DNA of 64,000 nucleotides from Rhizobium sp. BK251 (GTDB taxonomy: Bacteria; Pseudomonadota; Alphaproteobacteria; Rhizobiales; Rhizobiaceae): NCBI RefSeq assembly GCF_004345245.1, contig NZ_SLUQ01000002.1:124001-188000 (forward strand). Direction: 5' to 3'. Within the stretch, counting starts at the first letter, position 1, and each line of letters begins with the position of its first letter. Below the pieces are notes generated by a model that saw only the letters and a list, made by a program, of their open reading frames with translations, was not told where the DNA came from and ran no database searches. The translations under genes were made by a program, and so were the position numbers. Below are positions 54,270 through 63,836 of the stretch, piece after piece.

Positions 54270-55493
54270 ATGCTGACCAAATCGAGCGCGGAACTGGTCC
54301 GTCAAAGGAACAGTGTGCTCGTGCTGACTGCGCTCAGGCGGCACGGCCCGCTCGCGCATACCGAAATATCGGATTTCACCAAGCTTTCCTCGGCCACGGT
54401 TTCGGCCATCACCGCCGACCTCGAAAAGGCAGAGGTGATCGAGAAGTCGGAGCAACAGGCCGCAAGCGGGCGCGGGCGGCCACGCGTGCTCTTTCGCCAA
54501 CGACGCGATTGCGGCTACCTGATTGTCGTCGTGATTTCCTCGGATGCCGTGCAGTATTCGCTTGTGGACTACGCCGGAAAGCTGATCGACCGCTTTCACG
54601 AAGGCCGTTCGCATGATCCGGCGGGGGCAGGGCTATTTGCGGCGGCAATTCGCAGCGGGCTCGAGCGCATCATAGAGCGCTCGCGGCTGGCGCGCGACGA
54701 CGTGCTCGCCATCTCGATCAGCAGCAAGGGCATCGTCGATCCCGTCGATCCGATCCTCGTCTGGTCTCCGATCTTCGGCGGCGAGCAGATCGACTTCGGC
54801 GCGATCCTGAGGTCGGAATGGCAAGCCAAGATCATCCTCGGCAACGAGACTTTGCTCGTCGCCGCCGCGCTCGGCCTGCGCGAGGAGAAGGAAAGGGGAC
54901 CGAGCTTTCGGGCGCTTGCCGCACTGTCGCTCGGGCACAGTATCGGCCTCGGCGTCGTCCACCAGACGAGCCAGGGCGAATACGACATAACCGCCCCGAA
55001 TTTCGGCCACATGCTGCACGTCGCAAACGGCGGGCTTTGTCGTTGCGGCACGCGGGGCTGCATCGAGGCCTATGCCGGGTTCTACGCGATCCTGCGCGCT
55101 GCGTTCGAGGTGCCGCCTGATACGATTCCGGCAAAGTTCGTGCCTGTCGCCGAACTCGACAAGATCGCCGCCCAGGCGCGGCAGGGAAATCGCATGTCGA
55201 GCTTTGCCTTCCGGCAGGCCGGTCTCGCCCTCGGCAACGGGCTTTCGCGCCTCGTAAGCCTTCACGAGCGCATGCCCATCGCCGTCACCGGTCCGGGAAC
55301 ACGCTACTATGACCTGCTTCGCCAGGGGATAGAGGAGGGGCTCGGGCAATCCTCTGCCGTGCGCATGAACGGAATGCCGGAGCTAAGGGTCGTGGCCGAC
55401 GAGCAGAACCTCGTTTTCGAGGGGCATCTCAACCGGGCACTTTCGGTCATCGACCAAGATATTGTCACCTCAGGCATGCCACTACCGGCCTGA
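54270..55493 (+). CDS. ROK-family transcriptional regulator
   Basis: About 407 residues from the ATG at 54270 (GGGGGAC upstream); an in-frame ATG at 54228 is possible. N-terminal winged HTH: ALRRHGPLAHTEISDFTKLS, SATVSAITADLEKAEVIEKS. The C-terminal sugar-kinase-like fold has the ROK zinc signature GLCRCGTRGCIEAYAG and a nucleotide-like block. ROK regulators of this layout (NagC/XylR) repress sugar genes and are released by the sugar. It is divergent from a xylose-type ABC importer, its most likely target. Confidence 0.88.
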   Translation: MLTKSSAELVRQRNSVLVLTALRRHGPLAHTEISDFTKLSSATVSAITADLEKAEVIEKSEQQAASGRGRPRVLFRQRRDCGYLIVVVISSDAVQYSLVDYAGKLIDRFHEGRSHDPAGAGLFAAAIRSGLERIIERSRLARDDVLAISISSKGIVDPVDPILVWSPIFGGEQIDFGAILRSEWQAKIILGNETLLVAAALGLREEKERGPSFRALAALSLGHSIGLGVVHQTSQGEYDITAPNFGHMLHVANGGLCRCGTRGCIEAYAGFYAILRAAFEVPPDTIPAKFVPVAELDKIAAQARQGNRMSSFAFRQAGLALGNGLSRLVSLHERMPIAVTGPGTRYYDLLRQGIEEGLGQSSAVRMNGMPELRVVADEQNLVFEGHLNRALSVIDQDIVTSGMPLPA

Positions 55494-55499
55494 GGTGAC
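55464..55499. terminator. Long hairpin at the ROK/idhA convergent junction
   Basis: GTCACCTCAGG (55464-55474) and CCTGAGGTGAC (55489-55499) are perfectly complementary over 11 bp with a 14-nt loop. The ROK stop codon lies within the right arm. It separates two convergent genes and may act in both directions, although no T-tract is seen. Confidence 0.5.
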
Positions 55500-55522
55500 G
55501 AAGTCTGCTTGAGTATCCGGCT

Positions 55523-56515
55523 TCAGCCGACCTTGACCAGTCGGCCTTCCTTCACCGACTGCAACGCAGCGTCCGCAAGCGCGAGCGCGGCAAGTCCGTC
55601 GGCGCCGGAGGGAGCGACCTTGCTGCCCTTTTCGATTGCGGCGATGAAGCCCGCGATCTCGTTTGCGTAGGCTTCCGTGTAGCGGGTCATGAAGAAATCA
55701 TGCAGCGGCGGACGGGTATAGCCGTCACCGTTTGCGACCTCGATGGAGACGGGACGCTGGTTCTCGGCAGCGACCATGCCCTTCGAGCCGTGCACCTCGA
55801 TGCGCTGGTCATAGCCATAGGTGGCCCGGCGGGAATTCGAAATGATCGCCTGCTTGCCCGACTTCGTCTGCAGGATGACGGAGACGCTGTCATAGTCGCC
55901 CGCATCGCCGATCGCCTTGTCGACGAGGACGGCCGCGGTCGCCGTCACGCTGACGGGTTCCTCGCCAAGCAGGAAGCGGGCCATGTCGAAGTCGTGGATG
56001 GTCATGTCGCGGAAGATGCCGCCGGAACGCTTGATATAGTCCACAGGCGGCGCGCCGGGATCGCGGGAGGTGATCGTCACCATTTCGACCTCACCGATGC
56101 GGCCTTCGTCGATCGTCTTCCTCACCGCCATGAAATGCGGATCGAAGCGGCGGTTGAAGCCGACCATCAGCTTTGCGCCCGTCTGCTCGACAACCTTGAT
56201 GCAGGCCTTTACGCGGCTGACATCGAGATCGATCGGCTTTTCGCAGAAGATCGCCTTGCCGGCGCGGGCAAAGCGCTCGATCAGATCCGCGTGCGTGTCG
56301 GTCGGGGTGCAGATGACGACTGCATCGATATCCTTGGCTGTTTCGATCGCCTCGATGGTGCGGACTTCGCATCCGTAACCGGTCGCGATTGCCTCGGCCG
56401 CGGCGGGGAACGCATCGGCAACCGCAACAAGCTTCGCGTTCGGGTCGCCGCTGACCGCCTTCGCATGAACCTTGCCGATCCGGCCGGCACCCAGAAGTCC
56501 AAATCTTACAGTCAT
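55523..56515 (-). CDS. idhA: myo-Inositol 2-dehydrogenase
   Basis: A 330-residue Gfo/Idh/MocA-family oxidoreductase. The NAD-binding motif is FGLLGAGRIGKVHAKAV. The catalytic Lys lies in FCEKPIDLD, and HDFDMARFLLGEEPVSV carries the downstream Asp/His pair. The sequence closely resembles what I recall of rhizobial IdhA, including its 330-residue length, the IKRSGGIFRDMTIHDFDMA block and the RRATYGYDQRIEVHGSKG block. It oxidises myo-inositol to 2-keto-myo-inositol, the first step of inositol use. An IolR-type site lies ~50 nt upstream. The rest of the iol pathway is not in this window. Confidence 0.92.
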   Translation of the reverse strand: MTVRFGLLGAGRIGKVHAKAVSGDPNAKLVAVADAFPAAAEAIATGYGCEVRTIEAIETAKDIDAVVICTPTDTHADLIERFARAGKAIFCEKPIDLDVSRVKACIKVVEQTGAKLMVGFNRRFDPHFMAVRKTIDEGRIGEVEMVTITSRDPGAPPVDYIKRSGGIFRDMTIHDFDMARFLLGEEPVSVTATAAVLVDKAIGDAGDYDSVSVILQTKSGKQAIISNSRRATYGYDQRIEVHGSKGMVAAENQRPVSIEVANGDGYTRPPLHDFFMTRYTEAYANEIAGFIAAIEKGSKVAPSGADGLAALALADAALQSVKEGRLVKVG

Positions 56516-56563
56516 CGCTACCTCCCTGAATTCGGAACAAATAAACCGAATTGTGATCTAAGT

Positions 56564-56577
56564 GGAATTTTCATTCC
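56564..56577. promoter_or_regulatory. IolR-type operator upstream of idhA
   Basis: GGAA-TTTTCA-TTCC fits the GGAA-N6-TTCC sequence described for the IolR repressor in Sinorhizobium meliloti inositol genes, including idhA. It lies 48 nt upstream of the idhA start and extends symmetrically to TGGAAT/ATTCCA. Confidence 0.75.
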
Positions 56578-56672
56578 ATTTTCCGTGTCGCCCGTCAAGC
56601 CCGAGGGCCTTTCACAATTCGGAAATCCATCTTAAAGACATGGCGAGACCATGGCGAGCGCAGGAAGGCAAG

Positions 56673-56960
56673 ATGCAACTGATCGATCCGAACCATCCGG
56701 TGTACCGGCCCTTGTGGGTGCGGCTGCTGATCGTCGCGGTTTGCTTCGGCTGGGCCGGGCTGGAACTGGCGACCGGCGATCCCTTCTGGGCCGTGCTTGC
56801 AGGCGGGGCGGGCGCCTATTCCGCCTATATGCTTCTCCTGAACTTCGATCCGAAGCCGCCGGAGACGGAAGCCGTCAGACCCGACGACGAGCCCGAGGAG
56901 GACGAGCCTGCGGAAGCGCCGAGGGCAGACGAGGCTCCGGAGCGCAAGGAGCGGGAATAA
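56673..56960 (+). CDS. Small membrane protein with acidic tail
   Basis: A 95-residue protein from the ATG at 56673, preceded by AGGAAGG; the frame is open further upstream without a better start. Two hydrophobic segments (LWVRLLIVAVCFGWAGLELA and FWAVLAGGAGAYSAYMLLL) precede a highly acidic tail rich in Glu, Pro and Asp. It is not a family I can name. It converges with the next gene, with the two stops 6 nt apart. Confidence 0.6.
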   Translation: MQLIDPNHPVYRPLWVRLLIVAVCFGWAGLELATGDPFWAVLAGGAGAYSAYMLLLNFDPKPPETEAVRPDDEPEEDEPAEAPRADEAPERKERE

Positions 56961-56966
56961 TCCTTC

Positions 56967-57452
56967 TCATATCTTTCGAGTGAGGCGGCGGATCGCCTCG
57001 TCGATCAGCCGGTTGGCGATCATCATGCGCACCGTAGCGTCATGACGATAGGGAAGGGCGACGCCATCGGGGTGATTGGCGCGCGCGAAGGCCCGTCGCT
57101 TCGCTCCGAGGCTCTGCATGGTGTCGGCAGCCGAGATAGCCAGTTCGGCTGCGATTTCGTCCGGGGCGACACGCGCCAGATGCTCGGGCATCGGGGGAGG
57201 CGCCGGCGGCTCTTCCGCAACGATATGTTCTTCCGTAAGGGGAAGTTCCGGCGGCGCGGTCTCGATATTGTCGAGATAGGCCTGGTCCGGCCGCTGCGAG
57301 CCGACCGAGACGCCATCGAGAACGTTTGCCGCAAAGCCTGTGTTCAGCCCGCGCACGCGATGGGAAGGCGCCTCCGCGGGTTCCTCCGGGAGTTCGTCGC
57401 CTGCATTCAATCTCTCCAGAACCGACTGGAACAATGACTGGCCAAATAACAT
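56967..57452 (-). CDS. Conserved-looking hypothetical with J-domain-like C-terminus
   Basis: A 161-residue protein. The first ~95 residues are Pro/Glu-rich and probably disordered. The C-terminal ~60 residues read as two helices with LGAKRRAFARANHPDGV, reminiscent of a J-domain but with no HPD in the standard loop (NHPDG instead). It follows gbpR on the same strand, 37 nt downstream, so it may be co-transcribed. Function unknown. Confidence 0.6.
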   Translation of the reverse strand: MLFGQSLFQSVLERLNAGDELPEEPAEAPSHRVRGLNTGFAANVLDGVSVGSQRPDQAYLDNIETAPPELPLTEEHIVAEEPPAPPPMPEHLARVAPDEIAAELAISAADTMQSLGAKRRAFARANHPDGVALPYRHDATVRMMIANRLIDEAIRRLTRKI

Positions 57453-57489
57453 TGCCGCAGTTGAGCAGAGCTGGATGGTGCCGGGCTTG

Positions 57490-58494
57490 TCATGGGGCGA
57501 GCGCGCGGCTTTGTTCCAGTATCATGTCATAGAGCAGCCTTGCGCTTGGCGGGAGTGCCCGCTCGCGTGCTGTAATAAGGCTGTAGGGCCTGACATTGAT
57601 CTCGAAATCGATGGGAAGGATGCGCGCCTCGCCGGCCTTGGAGGTCTGGCCTGCGAGGAACTGTGCCATCTCAAGCGCGATCGGCGCGATCGCATTCGTG
57701 CTGCAGACGATCGCAAGCGTCAGCAACAGCGACGAGGTATTGACGATATTGTCGGGCAGAGGCACGCCCTTGGACAGGAACACATCCTCCAGCGTGCGGC
57801 GGAGCAGCGTACCTGGCGGCTGGAAGACCCAGTCGTATCCCGGCAGGTCCTCGAGGCTCGCAACCGGCTTTTGGAAGAGGGGGTGCCCCTCGCGTACGAT
57901 CAGGCACGCCCTTTCAACGCCGATCTCGTGAACGTGAAAGAGCCGTGGATTGAGGTCGTCGGGAATTCGGCTCAGGATGAAATCATGGCGTGCCGCCAGC
58001 AGCTCGCGGGCGAGCACGTTGCTCGTCTCGACCTGGATATTGATCTCGATGCCCGGATAAGCCGCGGTCACCTGGCGAATGGCTGGAACGACGAGGCTCA
58101 TGGCCGGGGCGGTTACCGCACCGATGAAGACAGAACCTCCCTTGCCGGTTCGCAGCTCGGCGATCTCGCGGCTTGCCTCCCTCAGTTCGAGCAATATCTT
58201 GCGCGCCCGCCGGGCGAGGGCCGCACCGAAGGTTGTGAGAAGGACCCCGCGTGCGACCCTCTCATAGAGGGGAGTCTTGACGATCGATTCCATCTCCGAA
58301 AGCATGCGCGAAGCGGCCGGCTGCGACATGTTGAGCACCTCCGCGGCCGCCGAAATCTGTCCGGTATCCTCAATTGCGACGATCATGCGAAGGTGATTGA
58401 GCTTCAGCCGGGACCGCAAAAGTCCTTCCGATTCGAAATTTTCGGAGTGAATATCAATTTTTTCGAGCGAAAACGGCCCCAATTCTTGCGCCAT
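57490..58494 (-). CDS. gbpR: LysR-type regulator of chvE
   Basis: About 334 residues from the ATG at 58494, the best start after an AGGGAGG site; a TTG at 58506 is the longer option. N-terminal HTH: LNHLRMIVAIEDTGQISAAA, LNMSQPAASRMLSEMESIVK. The effector domain includes GAVTAPAMSLVVPAIRQVT. It is divergent from chvE, the place of GbpR in Agrobacterium, where GbpR controls chvE in response to sugars. A perfect 17-nt palindrome lies just upstream of its start. Confidence 0.88.
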   Translation of the reverse strand: MAQELGPFSLEKIDIHSENFESEGLLRSRLKLNHLRMIVAIEDTGQISAAAEVLNMSQPAASRMLSEMESIVKTPLYERVARGVLLTTFGAALARRARKILLELREASREIAELRTGKGGSVFIGAVTAPAMSLVVPAIRQVTAAYPGIEINIQVETSNVLARELLAARHDFILSRIPDDLNPRLFHVHEIGVERACLIVREGHPLFQKPVASLEDLPGYDWVFQPPGTLLRRTLEDVFLSKGVPLPDNIVNTSSLLLTLAIVCSTNAIAPIALEMAQFLAGQTSKAGEARILPIDFEINVRPYSLITARERALPPSARLLYDMILEQSRALAP

Positions 58495-58521
58495 GGTTGC
58501 AGACAATCCTCCCTACTCACC

Positions 58522-58538
58522 AAAAAGTACTACTTTTT
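58522..58538. promoter_or_regulatory. Perfect palindrome in the gbpR-chvE intergenic region
   Basis: AAAAAGTA-C-TACTTTTT lies 27 nt upstream of the gbpR ATG and 225 nt upstream of chvE. Its symmetry and its AT-rich centre in a divergent LysR promoter region suggest an autoregulatory site for GbpR; this is inferred. Confidence 0.5.
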
Positions 58539-58763
58539 AACGATATAACAATTTTGTAATGCTGTCTGCCACTTATTCTATTTGACAGTTATAGGGATTC
58601 ATACCAGTTTGCGCGCCGTGTGCTGGCACTCAACGCGTGTGAGACCGTGGAGGAGACCTACTTCGTTTCTCACCATCTGAAGTAACGATCCAATCTGCGC
58701 AACCTGCCACATTACCAGGCGGGCGTTTTCGCGTCCGCCTTCTCAATAGCAAGGGAGAGAGAA

Positions 58764-59828
58764 GTGAAATCCATTATCTCATTGATGGCCGCTGCTGCCT
58801 TCGGTGTAGCGTCTTTCGTGGCGCCCGCTCTGGCGCAGGACAAGGGTACCGTTGGCATTGCAATGCCGACCAAGTCCTCTGCGCGCTGGATCGACGACGG
58901 CAACAACATCGTCAAGCAGCTGCAGGATGCCGGTTACGCAACCGACCTCCAGTACGCCGACGACGATATCCCGAACCAGCTCTCGCAGATCGAGAACATG
59001 GTCACGAAGGGCGTCAAGGTTCTCGTCGTCGCCTCGATCGACGGAACGACCCTGTCGGACGTCCTGCAGCAGGCTCATGATGCCGGCATCAAGGTCATTG
59101 CCTACGACCGCCTGATCCGCAACAGCCCGAACGTCGACTACTACGCCACCTTCGACAACTTCCAGGTTGGCGTCCTGCAGGCGACTTCGATCGTTGACGC
59201 GCTCGGCGTCAAGGACGGCAAGGGCCCGTTCAACATCGAACTCTTCGGCGGTTCGCCGGACGACAACAACGCCTTCTTCTTCTATGACGGCGCAATGTCT
59301 GTCCTGCAGCCCTACATCGACAGCGGCAAGCTGGTCGTGAAGTCCGGCCAGACCGGCATGGACCAGGTCGGCACGCTGCGTTGGGACGGTGCTGTTGCCC
59401 AGGCTCGCATGGATAACCTGCTTTCGGCCAACTACACGGACGCCCGCGTTGACGCCGTCCTGTCGCCTTACGACGGTCTTTCGATCGGCATCATCTCCTC
59501 GCTCAAGGGCGTAGGCTATGGCACTGCCGAACAGCCGATGCCGGTCATCTCCGGCCAGGATGCGGAAGTTCCCTCGGTCAAGTCGATCATTGCCGGCGAG
59601 CAGCACTCCACGATCTTCAAGGACACCCGCGATCTCGCCAAGGTGACCGTTGCCATGGTCAATGCGCTGATGGAAGGCAAGGAGCCGGAAGTCAACGACA
59701 CCAAGACCTACGACAACGGCGTCAAGGTTGTTCCGTCCTACCTCCTGAAGCCGGTTGCAGTTGACAAGAACAACTACAAGCAGGTTCTGGTCGACGGCGG
59801 CTACTATACCGAAGACCAGCTTAAGTAA
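58764..59828 (+). CDS. chvE: ChvE, multiple sugar-binding periplasmic protein
   Basis: A 354-residue protein with signal peptide [20 protein letters not shown], ending at ALA-QD. The sugar-binding body shows [53 protein letters not shown] and [17 protein letters not shown]. In Agrobacterium, ChvE binds galactose, arabinose, xylose and others, delivers them to the GguAB importer and also signals to VirA. The gbpR upstream and gguABC downstream support the name. A purine-rich site (GGGAGAGAGAAG) precedes the ATG. Confidence 0.95.
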   Translation: MKSIISLMAAAAFGVASFVAPALAQDKGTVGIAMPTKSSARWIDDGNNIVKQLQDAGYATDLQYADDDIPNQLSQIENMVTKGVKVLVVASIDGTTLSDVLQQAHDAGIKVIAYDRLIRNSPNVDYYATFDNFQVGVLQATSIVDALGVKDGKGPFNIELFGGSPDDNNAFFFYDGAMSVLQPYIDSGKLVVKSGQTGMDQVGTLRWDGAVAQARMDNLLSANYTDARVDAVLSPYDGLSIGIISSLKGVGYGTAEQPMPVISGQDAEVPSVKSIIAGEQHSTIFKDTRDLAKVTVAMVNALMEGKEPEVNDTKTYDNGVKVVPSYLLKPVAVDKNNYKQVLVDGGYYTEDQLK

Positions 59829-59838
59829 TATAAGTCTG

Positions 59839-59876
59839 TCAGGGCCCGCGGTTCCGCAGGCCCTGATTTCAATCTT
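59839..59876 (+). terminator. Terminator/attenuator between chvE and gguA
   Basis: A hairpin TCAGGGCC...GGCCCTGA (59839-59846 and 59859-59866) has an inner stem GCGG/CCGC, followed by TTTCAATCTT. It lies 10 nt beyond the chvE stop and likely lowers read-through into gguAB. Confidence 0.7.
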
Positions 59877-59924
59877 GTGATCGCCCGGCCGTTCCCGCGG
59901 GATCGCCGGCGTTGGATACCGAAT

Positions 59925-61463
59925 ATGGAAAATACTATCCTCGAAATGCGGAACATCACCAAGACGTTTCCGGGTGTTAAGGCGCTCGAAAACGTGAACC
60001 TCAAGGTTCGCCAGGGTGAAATTCATGCATTGGTGGGGGAGAACGGGGCCGGCAAGTCCACCCTGATGAAAGTCCTCTCGGGCGTCTATCCCACCGGCAC
60101 TTACGAAGGCGACATCGTCTTCGAAAACGATGTCAGAAACTTCAAGGTCCTGAAGGATTCCGAAGAGATCGGCATCGTCATCATCCACCAGGAGCTTGCG
60201 CTCGTACCGCTGCTGTCGATCGCCGAGAACATCTTCCTCGGCAACGAGATGGCCGAAAAAGGCGTCATCAACTGGCATGAAACCTTCAACCGCACGAAGC
60301 AGCTTCTCAGCAAGGTCGGCCTGAAGGAATCTCCGAACACGCTGGTCACCGACATCGGCGTCGGCAAGCAGCAGCTCGTCGAGATTGCCAAGGCGCTGTC
60401 CAAGAGCGTGAAGCTGCTCATTCTCGATGAGCCGACCGCCTCGCTCAACGAGACGGACTCCGATGCGTTGCTCAACCTGCTCATGGAATTCCGCCGGCAG
60501 GGCATCACCTCGATCATCATCACCCACAAGCTGAACGAAGTCCGCAAGGTCGCCGACCAGATCACGGTCCTGCGCGATGGCATGACGGTCAAGACGCTCG
60601 ACTGTCATAAGGAAGAGATCAGCGAAGACATCATCATTCGCAACATGGTCGGCCGCGAGCTGGCCGATCGCTATCCGCCTCGTTCGGTTCCCGTCGGGGG
60701 GACGATCCTCGAGGTCAAGAACTGGAACGCCTTCCACCAGCAGCACCGCGATCGTCAGATCCTCCACGACATCAACATCAACGTCCGCAAGGGCGAGGTC
60801 GTCGGCATCGCCGGGCTCATGGGCGCAGGCCGCACCGAATTCGCGATGAGCGTCTTCGGCCGTGCCTACGGCCACAAGATTTCCGGAGAGGTGCTGGTCG
60901 GCGGCAAGCCGGTCGACGTCTCGACCGTGCGCAAGGCGATCGACGCGGGCCTTGCCTATGTGACGGAAGACCGCAAGCAGCTCGGCCTCGTGCTCAATGA
61001 CACCATTCTGCACAACACTACGCTTGCCAATCTCGAGGACGTCTCGAACGCAAGCGTGATCGACGACATCAAGGAGATGAAGGTCGCCACGGACTATCGC
61101 TCCAAGCTGCGTATCCGCTCGTCCAGCATCTTTCAGGAAGCGGTCAATCTCTCCGGCGGCAACCAGCAGAAGGTCGTGCTGTCGAAATGGCTGTTCTCCG
61201 ATCCGGAGGTGCTGATCCTCGACGAGCCGACGCGCGGCATCGATGTTGGCGCCAAATACGAAATCTATACTATCATCAACCAGCTCGCCGCTGACGGGAA
61301 GGGCGTTCTGATGATCTCATCGGAAATGCCCGAACTCCTCGGTACGTGCGATCGCATCTACGTCATGAACGAAGGACGCATCGTTGCGGAACTGCCGAAG
61401 GGAGAGGCGAGCCAGGAAACCATCATGCGCGCTATCATGCGCTCAGGGGAGAAGAAGCAATGA
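59925..61463 (+). CDS. gguA: Multiple-sugar ABC transporter ATPase (two domains)
   Basis: About 512 residues from the ATG at 59925; a GTG at 59877 is a longer but weaker start. Two nucleotide-binding domains are present. The first has [27 protein letters not shown] and [15 protein letters not shown]. The second has a degenerate Walker A region ([13 protein letters not shown]), [17 protein letters not shown] and [12 protein letters not shown]. Together with GguB it energises uptake of sugars bound by ChvE. It overlaps gguB by 4 nt. Confidence 0.93.
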   Translation: MENTILEMRNITKTFPGVKALENVNLKVRQGEIHALVGENGAGKSTLMKVLSGVYPTGTYEGDIVFENDVRNFKVLKDSEEIGIVIIHQELALVPLLSIAENIFLGNEMAEKGVINWHETFNRTKQLLSKVGLKESPNTLVTDIGVGKQQLVEIAKALSKSVKLLILDEPTASLNETDSDALLNLLMEFRRQGITSIIITHKLNEVRKVADQITVLRDGMTVKTLDCHKEEISEDIIIRNMVGRELADRYPPRSVPVGGTILEVKNWNAFHQQHRDRQILHDININVRKGEVVGIAGLMGAGRTEFAMSVFGRAYGHKISGEVLVGGKPVDVSTVRKAIDAGLAYVTEDRKQLGLVLNDTILHNTTLANLEDVSNASVIDDIKEMKVATDYRSKLRIRSSSIFQEAVNLSGGNQQKVVLSKWLFSDPEVLILDEPTRGIDVGAKYEIYTIINQLAADGKGVLMISSEMPELLGTCDRIYVMNEGRIVAELPKGEASQETIMRAIMRSGEKKQ

Positions 61464-62656
61464 CTCCGGTTAACCCAGCCACTGAAGAGCGCAACGTCGT
61501 CTCCGTCATCGACTACGTCCGTGGCAATATCCGCGAATATGGCATGCTGATCGCGCTCGTCGTGATCATGGTGTTCTTCCAGCTCTACACGGGCGGCATC
61601 CTGTTCAAGCCGGTCAACCTGACGAACCTCGTTCTGCAGAACTCGTTCATCGTCATCATGGCGCTCGGCATGCTGCTGGTCATCGTCGCCGGTCACATCG
61701 ACCTGTCGGTCGGTTCGATCGTCGGCTTTATCGGCGCGATCGCGGCTATCCTGACCGTGCAATGGCAGATGAACTTCGCGCTGGCGATGATCATATGCCT
61801 TGCGATCGGCGGGCTTATAGGTGCCGCGCAGGGCTATTGGGTTGCCTATCACCGCATCCCGTCCTTCATCGTGACGCTGGCCGGCATGCTGGTCTTCCGC
61901 GGCCTCACGCTCTTCGTGCTGAACGGCAAGAACATCGGCCCGTTCCCGAAGGAATTCCAGCTCATCAGCACCGGCTTCATCCCCGATTTCGTCGACATGG
62001 GTGCAATCCACTCGACGTCCATCGTGCTGACAGTCATCATCCCGGCGGTGCTGTTCTACATGGCATGGCGCCGCCGCAAGGTGAACGAGAGCCACGGCAT
62101 CGACGTCGAGCCCTTCGGCTTCTTCCTGGTACAGAACCTCGTCGTTGCAGCCGCCATCCTGTTCCTTGGCTACAATCTGTCGTCCTACAAGGGCCTTCCC
62201 AACGTCCTGATCGTCATGCTGGTGCTCATTGCGGCCTACGCTTTCGTGACGCGTCGCACGACGATCGGCCGCCGCATCTATGCGATGGGCGGCAATGAAA
62301 AGGCGACCAAGCTCTCGGGTATCAACACCGAGCGGCTGAGCTTCTACACCTTCGTCAACATGGGCGTTCTCGCCGGTCTTGCCGGCATGATTGTTGCTGC
62401 CCGCCTGAATTCGGCGACGCCGAAGGCCGGCGCCGGCTTCGAACTCGACGTGATCGCAGCCTGCTTCATCGGCGGCGCATCCGCTTCCGGCGGTGTAGGC
62501 AAGATCACGGGTGCGGTCATCGGCGCCTTCATCATGGGCGTGATGAACAACGGTATGTCGATCATCGGTCTCGGCATCGATTTCCAGCAGATGGTCAAGG
62601 GCGGCGTTCTTCTCGCTGCCGTATTCTTCGACGTCTACAACAAGAACAAGGGCTGA
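61460..62656 (+). CDS. gguB: Multiple-sugar ABC transporter permease
   Basis: About 398 residues from the ATG at 61460, which overlaps the gguA stop; the frame is open upstream into gguA. Core blocks: [40 protein letters not shown] and [20 protein letters not shown], with a soluble basic insert ([19 protein letters not shown]) mid-protein. It forms the membrane channel of the ChvE-dependent importer. Confidence 0.93.
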   Translation: MTPVNPATEERNVVSVIDYVRGNIREYGMLIALVVIMVFFQLYTGGILFKPVNLTNLVLQNSFIVIMALGMLLVIVAGHIDLSVGSIVGFIGAIAAILTVQWQMNFALAMIICLAIGGLIGAAQGYWVAYHRIPSFIVTLAGMLVFRGLTLFVLNGKNIGPFPKEFQLISTGFIPDFVDMGAIHSTSIVLTVIIPAVLFYMAWRRRKVNESHGIDVEPFGFFLVQNLVVAAAILFLGYNLSSYKGLPNVLIVMLVLIAAYAFVTRRTTIGRRIYAMGGNEKATKLSGINTERLSFYTFVNMGVLAGLAGMIVAARLNSATPKAGAGFELDVIAACFIGGASASGGVGKITGAVIGAFIMGVMNNGMSIIGLGIDFQQMVKGGVLLAAVFFDVYNKNKG

Positions 62657-62699
62657 TCCCAGAAGATCAGCTTCGATTTGCAGTCAGGCGATAGGCGTA

Positions 62700-62723
62700 T
62701 TCCGGCTCCAGCGGGAGCCGGAA
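62700..62723 (+). terminator. Intercistronic hairpin between gguB and gguC
   Basis: TTCCGGCTCC-AGCG-GGAGCCGGAA forms a perfect 10-bp stem 43 nt after the gguB stop. No T-tract follows, so attenuation or mRNA stabilisation is more likely than full termination. Confidence 0.55.
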
Positions 62724-62772
62724 AGGCGGAGCATTGCCGCCGTCGCCGCCTTACAGGAAAAGGAAGAAAGCC

Positions 62773-63768
62773 GTGCTTATTTCTCAGATCAAGGGTTCGA
62801 ACGGAGAGATCATCGTTGCCGTGCGCGAGCCGGGCGGCTCCGCCAAGGTCGTCAAGAATGCGGGCAGCGTCTACAGGCTGGCGCTTGAAGCGGCAGACCA
62901 CGGCAAGTCGCTGGTCTCGGTAATCGAGGCTCACGGTTTCGGCGACGCGATCGACCTCGAAAAGGCCTATGCAGAAGGTCGTTTCCTTCCGCCGGTTACT
63001 CATCCCGACGCGGCGCACCTGCACCTGACCGGTACCGGCCTGACCCATCTCGGCTCGGCCGCAACCCGTGACTCCATGCACAAGAAGACCACCGAGGCGG
63101 CTGAAGAAACGCTCACCGACTCGATGAAGATGTTCAAGATGGGCATCGAGGGCGGCAAGCCGAAAGCCGGAGAGAAGGGTGTGCAGCCCGAATGGTTCTA
63201 CAAGGGCAATGGCTACGGCGCCGTCGCTCCTGGTCAGCCGCTGGTTTCGCCCTCCTTTGCCCTCGACGGCGGTGAGGAACCGGAAATGGCGGGGATCTAT
63301 GTGATCGCCAAGGACGGTGCACCCTTCCGCATCGGCTTTGCGCTTTCCAACGAGTTTTCCGACCACGTCACCGAGCGGATCAACTACCTCTATCTCGCCC
63401 ATTCCAAGCTGCGTCCGGCGAGCTTCGGCCCCGAAATCCGCATCGGCGTGGCACCTGAGGACATCCGCGGCACCTCGCGCATCCGCCGCGGCGACAAGGT
63501 GATCTTCGAGAAGCCCTTCCTGTCGGGTGAGGCGAACATGTCCCATACCTTCGCCAATCTGGAGTACCATCACTTCAAGTATGGCCTGTTCCGAGTGCCC
63601 GGCGACGTGCATGTGCACATGTTCGGCACGGCGACCCTTTCCTTCGCGGATGGCGTCAAGACGGAAGAGGGGGATGTCTTCGAAATCGAAGTCGCCGATT
63701 TCGGGCTGCCGCTGAAGAACCCGCTGAAGGTTGCGGCTGAAGAAGAGATCGCTGTCAAGCAGCTTTGA
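62773..63768 (+). CDS. gguC: GguC, FAH-family protein of the ChvE operon
   Basis: About 331 residues from a GTG at 62773 with AGGAAAAGGAAG upstream. The protein belongs to the fumarylacetoacetate hydrolase fold: HPDAAHLHLTGTGLTHLGSA, GEEPEMAGIYVIAKDGAPFR, GFALSNEFSDHVTERINYLY and RIRRGDKVIFEKPFLSG. GguC is not part of the transporter. Relatives act as 2-keto-3-deoxy-sugar-acid dehydratases in oxidative pentose pathways, giving 2-oxoglutarate semialdehyde, and the aldehyde dehydrogenase that follows fits the next step. That pathway role is inferred. Confidence 0.88.
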   Translation: MLISQIKGSNGEIIVAVREPGGSAKVVKNAGSVYRLALEAADHGKSLVSVIEAHGFGDAIDLEKAYAEGRFLPPVTHPDAAHLHLTGTGLTHLGSAATRDSMHKKTTEAAEETLTDSMKMFKMGIEGGKPKAGEKGVQPEWFYKGNGYGAVAPGQPLVSPSFALDGGEEPEMAGIYVIAKDGAPFRIGFALSNEFSDHVTERINYLYLAHSKLRPASFGPEIRIGVAPEDIRGTSRIRRGDKVIFEKPFLSGEANMSHTFANLEYHHFKYGLFRVPGDVHVHMFGTATLSFADGVKTEEGDVFEIEVADFGLPLKNPLKVAAEEEIAVKQL

Positions 63769-63836
63769 GTTTCGAGGCCCGGCCGCTTCATGGCCGAGTC
63801 GCTATTTGTGAACGGTAAAGGAGGCTTGTAAGGCCC

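Noticed and set aside
58779..61013. Long minus-strand open frame (~744 codons) across chvE and gguA
   Set aside because: It covers the complement of two certain genes and their terminator; no family resemblance or ribosome site.
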